From NCBI GenBank assembly GCA_007449985.2, contig VIIQ02000679.1, positions 15,001 through 79,000 of the forward strand: DNA of 64,000 bases. The letters run 5' to 3'. The position numbers were made by a program, and so were the translations under genes. The notes below the pieces were generated by a model. That model saw nothing but the letters and a program-made list of their open reading frames with translations, did no database searches and was not told where the DNA came from. The DNA is from Desmodesmus armatus. Taxonomy: Eukaryota; Chlorophyta; Chlorophyceae; Sphaeropleales; Scenedesmaceae. Shown in pieces: positions 19,503 through 29,110 of the stretch. Within the stretch, counting starts at the first letter, position 1. Each line of letters begins with the position of its first letter.

Positions 19503-20026
19503 TGTCGCGCCCGAACATGTAGCCGCCCGATGGGGTGTGTTGTGATCATTCTTGGCTGCAGGAACAGCCTGGTCAAACCAGCATTGACCAGTTGTGTGGT
19601 GATTGCTTGTTTCTGGGCGTCTTTACATCATACATGCATGATAAGTTATGCTATTTGAGTCCGAGTTGCAGTGTTGCCCCTCAGAGTGCAGGGGTTGTGT
19701 CGAGGTTTGGAGTTTCGTGCTTCGTGGCTTTGGGCTCGGCAGTGGGTTGAGTCCTCGCCCTTTTTGCTCGCCTTCTGGCATGTATACACGTTGATGTAAG
19801 TACATCTTCCTTTCTCTTGATACACATCGACCTGCAGACAGGCTGGAACTGCCCGAGTGGGCATAGGTGCAGCCCTTGGCGAGCAGAGGGTTAGGATAGC
19901 CTCAGTAGCAGGAGAGCGACTGGCGTAACAGGGCGTAGAGCTAGGTGGGTTCGGTCAGCATCATCGTGAGGGCAATTCTTGCCGTAGCAGTGTGCGCTTG
20001 TCTGTTGACACAGGGACAGCGACTCA
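19503..20026 (+). repeat. 3' LTR
   Basis: 524 bp. By eye it differs from the 5' LTR by one extra G (TGTGGTGATT versus TGTGTGATT) and one C-to-T change (CGTTGATG versus CGTCGATG at 7,689-7,696). The change puts a stop codon in the short ATG frame that is open in the 5' LTR. TGTAA is at 19,795-19,799. Confidence 0.92.
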
Positions 20027-20030
20027 CCGT

Positions 20031-21312
20031 ATTGTGATTTTCTCAGGGGGTGCACCTTCATAGCAAATAACTTACCTGGCAGGCTCGGAGCTCAGCTCGG
20101 GGCCCACCATGACTCAGGTTGCGCTGGCATAAAAACAGTTGACAGCTCGATCCGGGGCCCTCCTGTTGCAGTCTTCGGCCATCGAACTGCCGTCCATCTG
20201 GCTGGCATGCCAGCCAGGGGTTTCAGGCCCTGCAGTAGTACTGGTCTCTGGCTGTACAGCCACATGTGGTTGCCAACCATGTTGCGGCACAACACGAGAC
20301 AATACGATGCGGGGCCATCACCAGCACCGGGTGCTGGTGATGGCGCTGCGCTGGCAGCGCTGCACCAACAAAACTTTTGTTGCATGATGCAACTTGCCAG
20401 CAACTAGACCGCCGACGCGGTAACACGCTGTGACATATAGATGCATGCATGCTGGACGCCGTCCAAATTTTCCAAAGCGCGAGCACAACGTCACCAAGGT
20501 TGTTGTTGGGCGCAATCAGCTGGCTTGCCAAAGACATGCACACACATGCACAGCAGCAGGACCAAGCAGGGCCATGACATTGTTGCCAGTGGTCAACTAA
20601 AACCAAGGCACCACAACTCCGCAATGCCGACGTATGTGTCCCTGGAAACGCGCTGGTTTGATCACACCGCGTGGCAAGCACGCAATGCTGACAAATTGCC
20701 TGCACATGCGCAAGGACTCTGTCTGGCTGCCGTATCTTTGAAACCCAACCCTTGGCCCAGTGGTGACTCGACTCTGATGGAGTTCATTGTGCAGAGTTAC
20801 TCTGCTGCTGGCGGCCTGCAGATGGCTTCCGCATTGACGCATACCTGCACACAGCATGCCTAGTAGGGCCATGACTCATGTGCCACATGGCATGGCATGC
20901 CTTTTTGTCATACCGTCACAAGTGCTAACTGGCAGTTGCAGTTACTGGCACAGCATGGCAAGGGGAGAAGCAGAGCCAGCAGCCGCGCCAACAGCAGCAG
21001 CTGGCGCAACAGCAGCAAGGTACGCCCCCCATCCGACAACAGCAGCAACAGCCTCAGCATCAGCATGGCCAGCAGCAGGCACATAGCCGGCAATGCCAAA
21101 CGCCGCCCTCGCAGCAGCTGCGGGATGAAAAACAGCAGCGCCTGCACCTCCCACGAGCGCAGACTACCCCGGGCGGGGGGGGGAGCTGGCAGACCAACGG
21201 GGTCTTCAGGGATTGCGGGGAGGACATGATTGTTGGCTGCCCCAGAACCTGCCAGAGCAGGTCTCTTGGATACGCATTTCCCAGCTCAAGGGAGCGTGAC
21301 GATGATGATTTG
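20031..21312. other. Flank right of the retroelement; palindrome and Gln-rich LINE-like remnant
   Basis: 20,314-20,344 is a 15-bp perfect inverted repeat around one G (GCCATCACCAGCACC and its complement). About 20,980-21,300 holds a CAG-rich plus-strand stretch that could encode poly-Gln followed by WLPQNLPEQVSWIRISQLKGA-like residues, similar in style to Gln-rich retroelement ORFs, but the frame breaks near a G run at ~21,174. No intact gene. Confidence 0.35.
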
Positions 21313-21572
21313 TGTTACTGTTACTGTTACTGTTACTGTTACATGGTTCAGGCTGAGCCTGAACACCCCGTAGGGAGCCAACGAGGCTCATGGGGTATCA
21401 GCATCATAGAACGCATCTGAATAGACATCGTAGAACTCATCTGAGAATGCACTGACGAACATATCGGAAGCATCAGGGGCCAACCCATCCTCATCAACAC
21501 CCAAGAGGGTATCAGCTTCCTCAGCTGACAGCCCGTCTGCAAACAGGACCTCCAACGGGGGGTTGGTCCACC
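21313..21572 (-). mobile_element. LINE-type 3' end, family E, with coding remnant
   Basis: Read on the minus strand, an open frame (~21,573 down to a TGA at 21,388) encodes an acidic C-terminus containing LSAEEADTLLGVDEDG and SDEFYDVYSDAFYDADTP. A ~45-nt 3' untranslated part ends CATGTAAC and runs into (AGTAAC)n, seen on the plus strand as (TGTTAC)n at ~21,313-21,343. It has the same TGTAAC-plus-microsatellite end as the other families. It is truncated or interrupted upstream by the adjoining family B piece. Confidence 0.5.
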
Positions 21573-21665
21573 GGCGTTACATTGGGGCCTGTCAATCCAG
21601 ACCATAAGCTGCCGACCAGTGGCAACCGGGGACACCAATCCATTATCCCCCCAAAAGTAACAAGG
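21573..21665 (-). mobile_element. LINE-type 3' end, family B, copy 3 (reverse)
   Basis: Reverse complement of the blocks at 1,060-1,186 and 1,255-1,367, including the TTACTTTTGGGGGG and CGGTTGCCA words and an ATGTAAC end at ~21,575-21,581. It abuts the family E coding remnant without an obvious microsatellite tail. Confidence 0.55.
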
Positions 21666-22079
21666 CGCCACCTGTGACCTGCCTTTTTCAGCAAGTTCCT
21701 GCGATACACACAGAGTTAACTGACATGCAAGCATGTGCAAGGCATCGAGCATGGAAAGATGCGGCCTTGTGAAGCGCACATGAACATGGCAAGCATGACT
21801 CAGTGACAGGCTCTTGCTGTCCAGTGTGAGCATGTACAAGTAAGAGTGCAGCAAGGCTGTGCAAAATGCAAGCAAGACAAGTACACATTCACACTGCCTC
21901 CTCAACTTCATTAGCCAAGCATGTCGGTGTAAGCATCAGATGAACAAGGAAACAGGGGCAACTGTCAACAGAGAATCAATCAACTGCTGGCACAACAACA
22001 ACACGGTGAACACTCAAGGTCGAATCCCCAGACACACACAGAAAGGGGTGGCTAGGGGGGACCTGAGGGAACCAGGACT

Positions 22080-22352
22080 TGGGGGCTGCCTCTAGGGCCA
22101 CAAAATCCTCCAAAAGCTCCCAAAAGTAGGACACTGCTTGCTGCTGAACCTCAGCCAACTGAGCAGCAGCAGCCTCTTGCTGCTGCTGTTGTTGCTGCTG
22201 CAAAAGCAACTGTTGACGCTGCCGTATCTGTTGCTGATGCTGTTGCTGAGTAGGGGTAAGAGGTGCAGGCTGAAAAATGTCAGTGATGCGCAGTTGGCCG
22301 TGTGGGACCTGTACCTCAGCAGCCCTGAGGGCTGCGGCAGTAGCTGCACGCT
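22080..22352 (-). pseudogene. LINE ORF C-terminal remnant with poly-Gln insert
   Basis: The minus-strand frame reads ITDIFQPAPLTP, then a Gln-rich run, then YFWELLEDFVALEAAPKSW ... HPFLCVSGD. The end aligns in pattern with the C-terminus of the plus-strand LINE frame at 25,254-25,874 (EFWRVLADF ... PK ... QPFIAWHVVLSGG). Only the last part of the ORF is present and a reversed family A 3' end abuts it, so this is a fragment. Confidence 0.5.
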
Positions 22353-22354
22353 GC

Positions 22355-22465
22355 TTTTGATGGTGGGTTTGTCCAAACGGCCCCCTTCCGTGCTGGTTGT
22401 GTCCGTCCGTGGCTGGGTTCAGTTGCAACGTAGTTGCGTGCGAAACCCGTGTAACACCTTCACTT
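22355..22465 (+). mobile_element. LINE-type 3' end, family A, short copy
   Basis: Carries the TTTTGATGGTGGGTTTGTCC...GTGTAACACCTTCA terminal block seen at 6,497-6,603 and 26,173-26,280. Only about 110 bp is present, and it is inserted next to the reverse LINE remnant. Confidence 0.6.
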
Positions 22466-23183
22466 GAAGCTCAAAGGAGGTGCACCGCATGGTGCTGCCC
22501 CAGCATCAATCCAATCCTGGTGAGGGCAACGCTTCTCTCCCATACCCAAGACGTGGCCCAGCTACCGCAGCCTGTGAGCGGCAAGGTGGCTGGCAAGGCT
22601 GACTGACTCAAATGGAACTGCAACAGTTGCTTGCTGTGCCGGTCGGCACGGCGCACATTCAGACTCTGCCGGAGGCAGTCAGAATGCACCACTCATACCG
22701 ACCAGTCAGCCTGCGTGTGGGTAGGATCCAAGGTCTCACTGCCAAACAGCAGCACATGCCGCATATAAGCACGAAAGATTGCAATTGCCTGACACCACCG
22801 CAGGCTGCTGCGGGCACCACACAGATGGTGCCTGTGCATAACGGCAAAACAGCATTCAACCCTTGAACCTACCGTCATGGGCGGTGGTGGCATGTGCAAA
22901 ACACAACATCCAACAATCATATGGTGTTCACCTGCCTCTGCAGAGCAGCACAACGCAGGTAATGATCAGCAGCCACCTGGGGGGGCCACATGGCACAAGA
23001 CAGGAGCCACAGGACTCGACAAAAACCCAAGGGAAGACATATTGTTTCATAAGAAGTCATTTGGGTGGGGTTTGGCCCGTGAAAAAGGCCTCCCTGAGGC
23101 AAAAATGTGCATTGTTCGAAAGTTGCGTAAGGAACTTTTTAGAAGGCATTTTTAGATAGCTTGGTATCTGCTGTCTCCTGGGA
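22466..23183. other. Repeat-like interval without a gene
   Basis: About 23,046-23,120 (ATTTGGGTGGGGTTTGGCCCGT to TTCGAAAGTTG) is found reversed at about 25,131-25,165, and its first part near 27,128-27,175, so it is another dispersed repeat. No ORF is supportable. Confidence 0.4.
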
Positions 23184-23255
23184 GTCGCCATAGTATAGTG
23201 GTTAGTATCCCTGCCTGTCACGCAGGAGGCCGGGGTTCGATTCCCCGTGGTGGCG
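23184..23255 (+). tRNA. tRNA-Asp (anticodon GTC)
   Basis: 72 nt folding as a complete cloverleaf. The acceptor GTCGCCA pairs with TGGTGGC (two G-U pairs) with discriminator G. The D arm has the TAGTATAGTGGTTAGTA pattern of eukaryotic tRNA-Asp. The anticodon stem CCTGC/GCAGG encloses CTGTCAC with GTC at 23,217-23,219, and the T arm is CGGGG TTCGATT CCCCG. No intron. A TTTT pol III terminator follows at 23,256-23,259. The A and B boxes are intact. Confidence 0.95.
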
Positions 23256-23302
23256 TTTTGCTGCTGTTGTTGCTTCAGCAGTTGCATTTGCTGGGCTGCT
23301 CT

Positions 23303-23923
23303 TTAGTGGAAGGCCAACTGCTGATGCTGCATCCCCCCAGGCACTCGGCATGGGCCATCAGGCAGGGCTGGCGCCACACAATCAACCCACAATGTGTCAT
23401 CGTTCACCCGCAGGAACAGGGTGCCAATATGGTGCCAGCTTGAAGGGGACCAAGCTTGGGAGACATACGCAACAACATCCTGCACAACCCCGAGCACCGC
23501 GCCACAGCCTGGCATCTTTCAATCCAGCTGAGCAGCAGCAGACTGCTGTTGCTGCTGCTGCTGCTCAAGCAGCACTTGCGCCTGCTGGCGCTACTCAATC
23601 TCCTCCTGCAGGTGCTGAATCTTCTCCTGCTGGTGCTGGCTGCTGCGTAGCAGAGAAAGTTGGGCTGTGATGCGGTGCTGTCCCACTGGGACAATGGCAA
23701 TGATTGTTGTGCTATCTCCTGTGCTGCCTGCTGCTGCATGCATATGATAGCCATGCAGCCAAAAACAAGCAGCAAGACGAAACAACAAAATCATGTTGAT
23801 ACTACGGAAAGAAAGTTGGTGCAATCTGCCTATAGGGGTTGAGTTGTACTGTAGAGGGTTTACACACAGCTTGGGTTTAGGGGAGCTTGAGCTTGATGCA
23901 CTTTGGCTCTTTCTTCCACACAT
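23303..23923 (-). pseudogene. Degenerate Gln-rich, coiled-coil frame (probable mobile-element remnant)
   Basis: The minus strand reads a coiled-coil-like segment (SSQHQQEKIQHLQEEIE) to a TAG. The same frame then continues through RQQAQVLLEQQQQQQQ to another stop and is followed by a third short frame (DDTLWVDCVAPALPDG). Repeated stops in otherwise protein-like sequence suggest a decayed transposon ORF. The family is not recognised. Confidence 0.35.
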
Positions 23924-24387
23924 TACGGTCTTTCATTCGTAGATGAAAGCAACAGCACGGTTCTCCCTTGCTACTGATGCGCGGCCGAGCTGCTGCAGCA
24001 GAGCAGCACAGCGGTACAGCAGCAGCAGCTGGCCTGGGCATGCCGTAAAACTGCCTCGCATCAGCACGGCGCTGCAACATGCGCCAGGGGCTGTCCCAGC
24101 CCAGCCTCGCTGGTGTGTTTCGCCCCTATTATAGTCAGTAGTTAATTCCTCTTGTGTCTGTGCCGCGGATCAGGGTTTGTTGTGTGGTCCCTTGTTTTTG
24201 TTGGTTTCTGTGTTTGTGTTGTGGCTGTTTCGGACCGGCGTTTGGCCAGCACAGTGGGCTGTCGGCACGGTGGGGCAGTAGCAGTTGACAGCAGTAGCTG
24301 GAGAGCTGGAGCTGGAGCAGCAGCTGGCGTGCAGCATCACGTACAGTGTTGGTTATCTTCACTGTGCCGTGGTTTGGTCGCGTTTAC
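23924..24387. other. Interval without a recognisable gene
   Basis: GT-rich sequence on the plus strand leading into the family C repeat. Possibly its 5' continuation, but there is no second copy in the window to compare. Confidence 0.4.
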
Positions 24388-24945
24388 AGCAGCAGCAGCA
24401 GCTTTGGCTGGATCAGCAGCAGTCCGCTGAGTCAGCAGGCAGGTGCTGGTGTGCAGCAGCAGTGGCAGCAGAACGCAGGCAAGGGCCGTGCAGTGGCCTT
24501 GGGCCTGGTTGTAGGGGGCAGTGTTGCTGGCCTGTGAACGGTGCAGGTGCTTGGGCGCGCTGACTTGGGGCAGCCCGTATACAAAGGTGTCGCTCTGACA
24601 CCCCGGGCGCCTGTCTTGGGGGTGTGTATCGCAGCACAGCTGGAGCCTTTCTTCCACATTGTGTTCGAAGTGGTCGCCCCGGGGCATGGGGGTGTGTGTT
24701 CGGCTTGGTACTGGTGGAAGCCCTCTTGTCTGTGTGGCTGGCTTTGTGGGGTTGAAGCCTTGCCTGTGGTCCCCTCCTTTCAGACAGTCTCCTCTGCAGA
24801 CATCTATGGTGGCGGGTTCTCTCCTTTCCGTGCTGTCTGTTCCCGTCCTTGTGGGTCCTGCAAAGGACTTTGGTTCCCTTCCGATGCTGGGTGTCGTTGC
24901 AGCGTAGCTGCGTGTGTCGCCCTGTAACCCCTTCTTCTTCTTCAG
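24388..24945 (+). mobile_element. LINE-type 3' end, family C, copy 2
   Basis: Direct repeat of 1-572 with a few small differences. It ends CCTGTAACCCC (24,921-24,931) then a (TTC)n tail, after which a CAG run begins. Because copy 1 is cut by the window edge, the true 5' limit may be left of 24,388. Confidence 0.6.
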
Positions 24946-25000
24946 CAGCAGCAGCAGCAGCAGCCATACAGCACCAACATTAGCAGCTGAAGTTGCAAAA

Positions 25001-25072
25001 CGCCACCACGGTGAATCGAACCCCGGCCTCCTGCGTGACAGGCAGGGATACTAACCACTATACTATGGCGAC
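25001..25072 (-). tRNA. tRNA-Asp (GTC), second copy with one T-stem mismatch
   Basis: Reverse complement of the tRNA at 23,184-23,255 except for one base. The T stem reads CGGGG...CACCG, so one G-C pair becomes a G-A mismatch. The anticodon GTC, acceptor stem and A box are unchanged, and a TTTT terminator follows on its strand (24,997-25,000). About 120 bp of upstream flank is also shared, so it arose by segmental duplication or transposition. It could be functional or a recent pseudogene. Confidence 0.8.
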
Positions 25073-25253
25073 TCCCAGGAGGCAGCAGATACACAACAGC
25101 AAAACCCTGCAATTCGCAAACTCCCAAACACAAACTTTGAACATTGCAAATTTTTGCCTCAGGGAGGGCCGTTGGCGCCATTCAGTCCTTCCAGTGTATT
25201 ATATCTCTGTGTTCGCAATCTGGAAGCACACTGAGTGTGCGTGACAAGCTTTT

Positions 25254-25874
25254 GTGGGCCAATTGCCCGAGGTCACTCGGGTGCTTCGGCGGTGGTGGAA
25301 GCTGCGTGTGCCTAATGAGCACAAGGAGGCTGCATGGCGGCTCACCCTCGACGCGTTCCCTACGGCCCAGCGCATGCACACAGGCACCTCTTGTGTAGCA
25401 TGTGGGGCTGCTGAGCCCGGTGTACAGCACCATTGTTGGGAGTGTCCTGTTGCAGGGGCGGTGCGGGCGGAGATTGAGGGGCAGTTGCGAGCTCACCGGG
25501 GGGGCGACGCCCCCCCTTGGCTGGCTGCTGACCGCGGCCTGCAGTGTGCAGCTTTGTGGATGGGGGTGAAACCTCATCCCCGGTTGCATCATATTGTGTG
25601 GGACATGGTGTGTCTGGCTGGCATCGGTGCTGTTGACTTCGGCCGCAGAGTGGCGTGGGCTGTGGCAGCAGAAGGTCCTGCGTTGCCTCTGCTGACGGTA
25701 GAGCGCATTGCAGGGCGTGCTGCTGTTGGGGAGTTTTGGCGCGTCTTGGCTGACTTTGCGGTTTCTGCAATCATCCCTAAGCGGGCGCAGGGGCTTGCGC
25801 TCACACAGCAGCCTTTCATTGCATGGCATGTGGTGCTGTCAGGAGGCAACGGTTTGCGGGTAGTTAGGCATTGA
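25254..25874 (+). pseudogene. C-terminal part of a LINE (non-LTR) reverse-transcriptase ORF
   Basis: An open frame of about 206 codons containing CVACGAAEPGVQHHCWECP, the Cys-Cys-His-Cys knuckle typical of the region after RT in LINE ORF2 proteins, preceded by RVPNEHKEAAWRLTLDAFPT. It ends ...SGGNGLRVVRH and a stop, then runs into the family A 3' untranslated block and a (TTCA)n tail. RT and endonuclease domains are absent, so this is a 5'-truncated copy. It also joins abruptly at ~25,254 to another LINE A end piece (25,169-25,253). Confidence 0.7.
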
Positions 25875-27125
25875 GCTTCTGCATGTGGTGACATGTGAGT
25901 TGCTGGCTGCTGTGTGACTTCTATCCTGCTGGCTTGTGAACAGTGCAGCGACTGGTGGTGTCGGTGAAGTTGCCCCCACGTGCGCCCACTGCAACATGTG
26001 GGAGTGTTTTGTGGCTCGCAGCTGTGTGTTCGCTGTTTTCTGTTCCGTCCGCCCTTTCTTGTCGCAACCCTGCAGGTGCGAGAAGCAGTGCCGTTGGCGC
26101 CATTCAGTCCTTCCAGTGTATTATATCTCTGTGTTCGCAATCTGGAAGCACACTGAGTGTGCGTGACAAGCTTTTGATGGTGGGGTTTGTCCGAACGGCC
26201 CCCTTCCGTGCTGGTTGTGTCCATCCGTGGCTGGGTTCAGTTGCAACGTAGTTGCTTGAGAAACCCGTGTAACACCTTCATTCATTCATTAGCTTTTGAT
26301 GACGATGAGCTTTTGAGAAACCCGTGTAACACCTTCATTCATTCAGCTTTTGATGACGCAGAGTGGCGTGGGCTGTGGCAGCAGAAGGTCCTGCGTTGCC
26401 TCTGCTGACGGTAGAGCGCATTGCAGGGCGTGCTGCTGTTGGGGAGTTTTGGCGCGTCTTGGCTGACTTTGCGGTTTCTGCAATCATCCCTAAGCGGGCG
26501 CAGGGGCTTGCGCTCACACAGCAGCCTTTCATTGCATGGCATGTGGTGCTGTCAGGAGGCAACGGTTTGCGGGTAGTTAGGCATTGAGCTTCTGCATGTG
26601 GTGACATGTGAGTTGCTGGCTGCTGTGTGACTTCTATCCTGCTGGCTTGTGAACAGTGCAGCGACTGGTGGTGTCGGTGAAGTTGCCCCCACGTGCGCCC
26701 ACTGCAACATGTGGGAGTGTTTTGTGGCTCGCAGCTGTGTGTTCGCTGTTTTCTGTTCCGTCCGCCCTTTCTTGTCGCAACCCTGCAGGTGCGAGAAGCA
26801 GTGCCGTTGGCGCCATTCAGTCCTTCCAGTGTATTATATCTCTGTGTTCGCAATCTGGAAGCACACTGAGTGTGCGTGACAAGCTTTTGATGGTGGGGTT
26901 TGTCCGAACGGCCCCCTTCCGTGCTGGTTGTGTCCATCCGTGGCTGGGTTCAGTTGCAACGTAGTTGCTTGAGAAACCCGTGTAACACCTTCATTCATTC
27001 ATTAAGCTTTTGATGGTGGGGTTTGTCCGAACGGCCCCCTTCCGTGCTGGTTGTGTCCATCCGTGGCTGGGTTCAGTTGCAACGTAGTTGCTTGAGAAAC
27101 CCGTGTAACACCTTCATTCATTCAT
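25644..27125 (+). repeat. Tandem array of LINE family A 3' ends (713-bp offset)
   Basis: 25,644-~26,285 is repeated, apparently without differences in the translated parts, at 26,357-26,998. A third unit of only ~120 bp (27,004-27,125) follows. Units are joined through their (TTCA)n tails, and 26,286-26,356 holds another ~70-bp stub ending in the same tail. Head-to-tail copies joined at the tails fit repeated insertion of truncated cDNAs into an existing tail, or unequal crossing-over. Confidence 0.75.
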
Positions 27126-27290
27126 TCACTCAGGGAGGGCTTTTTCACAGCCTAGACCCCACCCAAACGACTTCCCTTGCTCCAATCTAATTGGGTCCCG
27201 GGGCTTGCATCGGGTTGGCTGGGTCCTTGAGGCCTCTTTGTAACGAACACTGACTGACTGACTGACTAATTCTGCTGGGGTTTTGAAAGC
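27126..27290 (+). mobile_element. LINE-type 3' end with (TGAC)n tail
   Basis: Ends TTTGTAACGAACA followed by (CTGA)n at ~27,250-27,268, again TGTAAC plus a short tandem repeat. Its start overlaps a reversed piece of the repeat flanking the plus-strand tRNA (GGAGGGCTTTTTCAC...CCCACCCAAA). Confidence 0.5.
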
Positions 27291-29110
27291 GTCCTGGCGT
27301 CAAGTCCCCTGGCTTCTGTCTTGTACCATGCGGCCCCCTTGATTGGCTGCTGATCGCCGCCTGCGCTGTGCTGCTCTATGGGTAAGACCAGCCCCTCCGC
27401 ATTCCTTCTGGCCAGTCCGTACCGGTTCTGGTTGATTGCCTACTCAAAAAGAGCTGCAGGTGTGTTGTGTGATCCTAAACTTTAGGTGTGGCACACGACA
27501 ATCAGTCATGGTCAGTACGCAAACAGGACTCAACTCACAGCAACCAGACATAAGGGGCCCTTGAAGAATCACCAGGTACCACAAAGCAGGCGCTGCAGGC
27601 AGCTTCCCGTGACCAACACCTGTGCAAGCTGAACTCAGTGGGAGCCCAGACTAACTGTCCAAATGCCCCCAAGGTGTGGAAATGTTCCACACATCCATCT
27701 TGAATAGAGGCAAGCCCCCAATGAATGGCACACACCGAGTGGGGCAAATGCATACACCAGAGCTGCTCAACTGTGCAGACTCTTGTCACATGTTTCCAAA
27801 CCTGGTATAATTGTGCACCCCGTGTGGGCCGCGATATCAGTCTTGCATCCAGTGCACTGCCGTTTCCCGCTCACAAAGCACACATGCATACATACAGACA
27901 TCGGCTGCAGCTGTAGCAAACGGGATGGCACAAGCAAGTGGGGGCCAAGCCCGCGGCTTGAACGACAACTGCATGACCTGCACCAGTGTCTGTGGCCCTG
28001 TCAGCCAAAGTGGGGTCACTGCCGTGCTGCGCAAAGTGGGATGCCGCACCAGTGGTGAACAAACGCCACCACCTTGCCCAACATACCACCGTCCTGCAGC
28101 CCGCAAGTTGTGATGGACAACGTGCACATGGTTGTGTTTGTAACAACTGGAACACGCATGCAGTCACTGTGACACATGTATAGCGAGTTCGCTGCACATG
28201 TGTCTGAATCTGCCTATCAGCTGTACATAAAGGACATGTCCTACGCAGTACGTTATGGGCCGCTGCCAGTGGGGCCCGCCCAGTCAATGACAACAGCAAC
28301 AATCATTGGTGACTAATATCAGGCATGATCACACTATTCCGACCTCTCCAAGACCGGTCGTCCTGTACATAGGTACACATGTGCATGGTCCTGACAGTGG
28401 TCAACACAACTATAAACATGCCACAGCACACACACAATAGACAGAGCACCAAGCACCACAGTCACCCATGCAGAGTCGCTGTGTGTGGCTTACAGAAGCC
28501 ACTGTCGATAAAGTTGAACTTGTGCCCCACTCCACTCTCAACGCGTCAGTGACATACAGCCATGGGCAGCAACAAAAACAACATAAGGTTATCCTGGGGC
28601 ATTTCAAGCAACAGAATTGGGTTGTCAGTGACCCATTCTACCCTGGCACTGGTATGTCTTACACACGTGCTGATCACCACGACCAACCCAATGCTGACCA
28701 ACCACCCCCCCCCCCCCCCCCCGCTCTTCCTCACTTCAAAGCGACGCCACAACACCGTCTGCCAGCAACGACAAGGGAGCCACGGGTAGATTAACCTCAG
28801 ACTTACAACAACACGTCTCAATGCTTTTCGTGGTTGCAAAGGACTTGACCCCCAGCACAATTCCCCTGCTTATCGGAGAGCCTAGCAGCCCAGTGCCTGC
28901 AGCTTGATTGCTCCGAATCAGACCCCTGCCAACATGCTCAGCCACGATCACGCCGGCCATCCTGTTCTCAAGAACTGGTAGCCTCTGGCAGCAGCGCCAG
29001 GCAATGTGTACCGCACACATGCCCAAATCCAGCAGGCCGACACAGCAGAGCAGACCCCCACTACGACCGCCTTGTAGGCTTGTTGCGGGTTGAGGTGTCA
29101 CCCTGTGTGC
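27291..29110. other. Intergenic, downstream of the large Cys-rich gene
   Basis: No gene supportable on either strand. 28,705-28,722 is an 18-C run. On the minus strand this region would contain the 3' untranslated region of the gene ending at 29,111; the last codons themselves (GAGCTGTAA) contain a TGTAA motif. Confidence 0.4.

Larger units (their letters stand above)
7403..20026 (+). mobile_element. Ty3/Gypsy-type LTR retrotransposon carrying a C5-DNA methyltransferase
   Basis: A 12.6-kb element bounded by two direct LTRs that begin TGTCGCGCCC and end GACTCA. CCGT precedes the left LTR (7,399-7,402) and follows the right LTR (20,027-20,030), giving a 4-bp target-site duplication. Internal order is Gag/protease-like, RT-RNase H, methyltransferase-integrase, then a fourth ORF. 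Integrase after RNase H places it with Ty3/Gypsy rather than Copia. The coding frames have no internal stops over about 10 kb and the LTRs differ only by one indel and one or a few substitutions, so it is young. A primer binding site matching a known tRNA and a clear polypurine tract were not identified. CCGT also follows the 5' LTR inside the element, which leaves the exact 3' boundary slightly uncertain. Confidence 0.93.
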
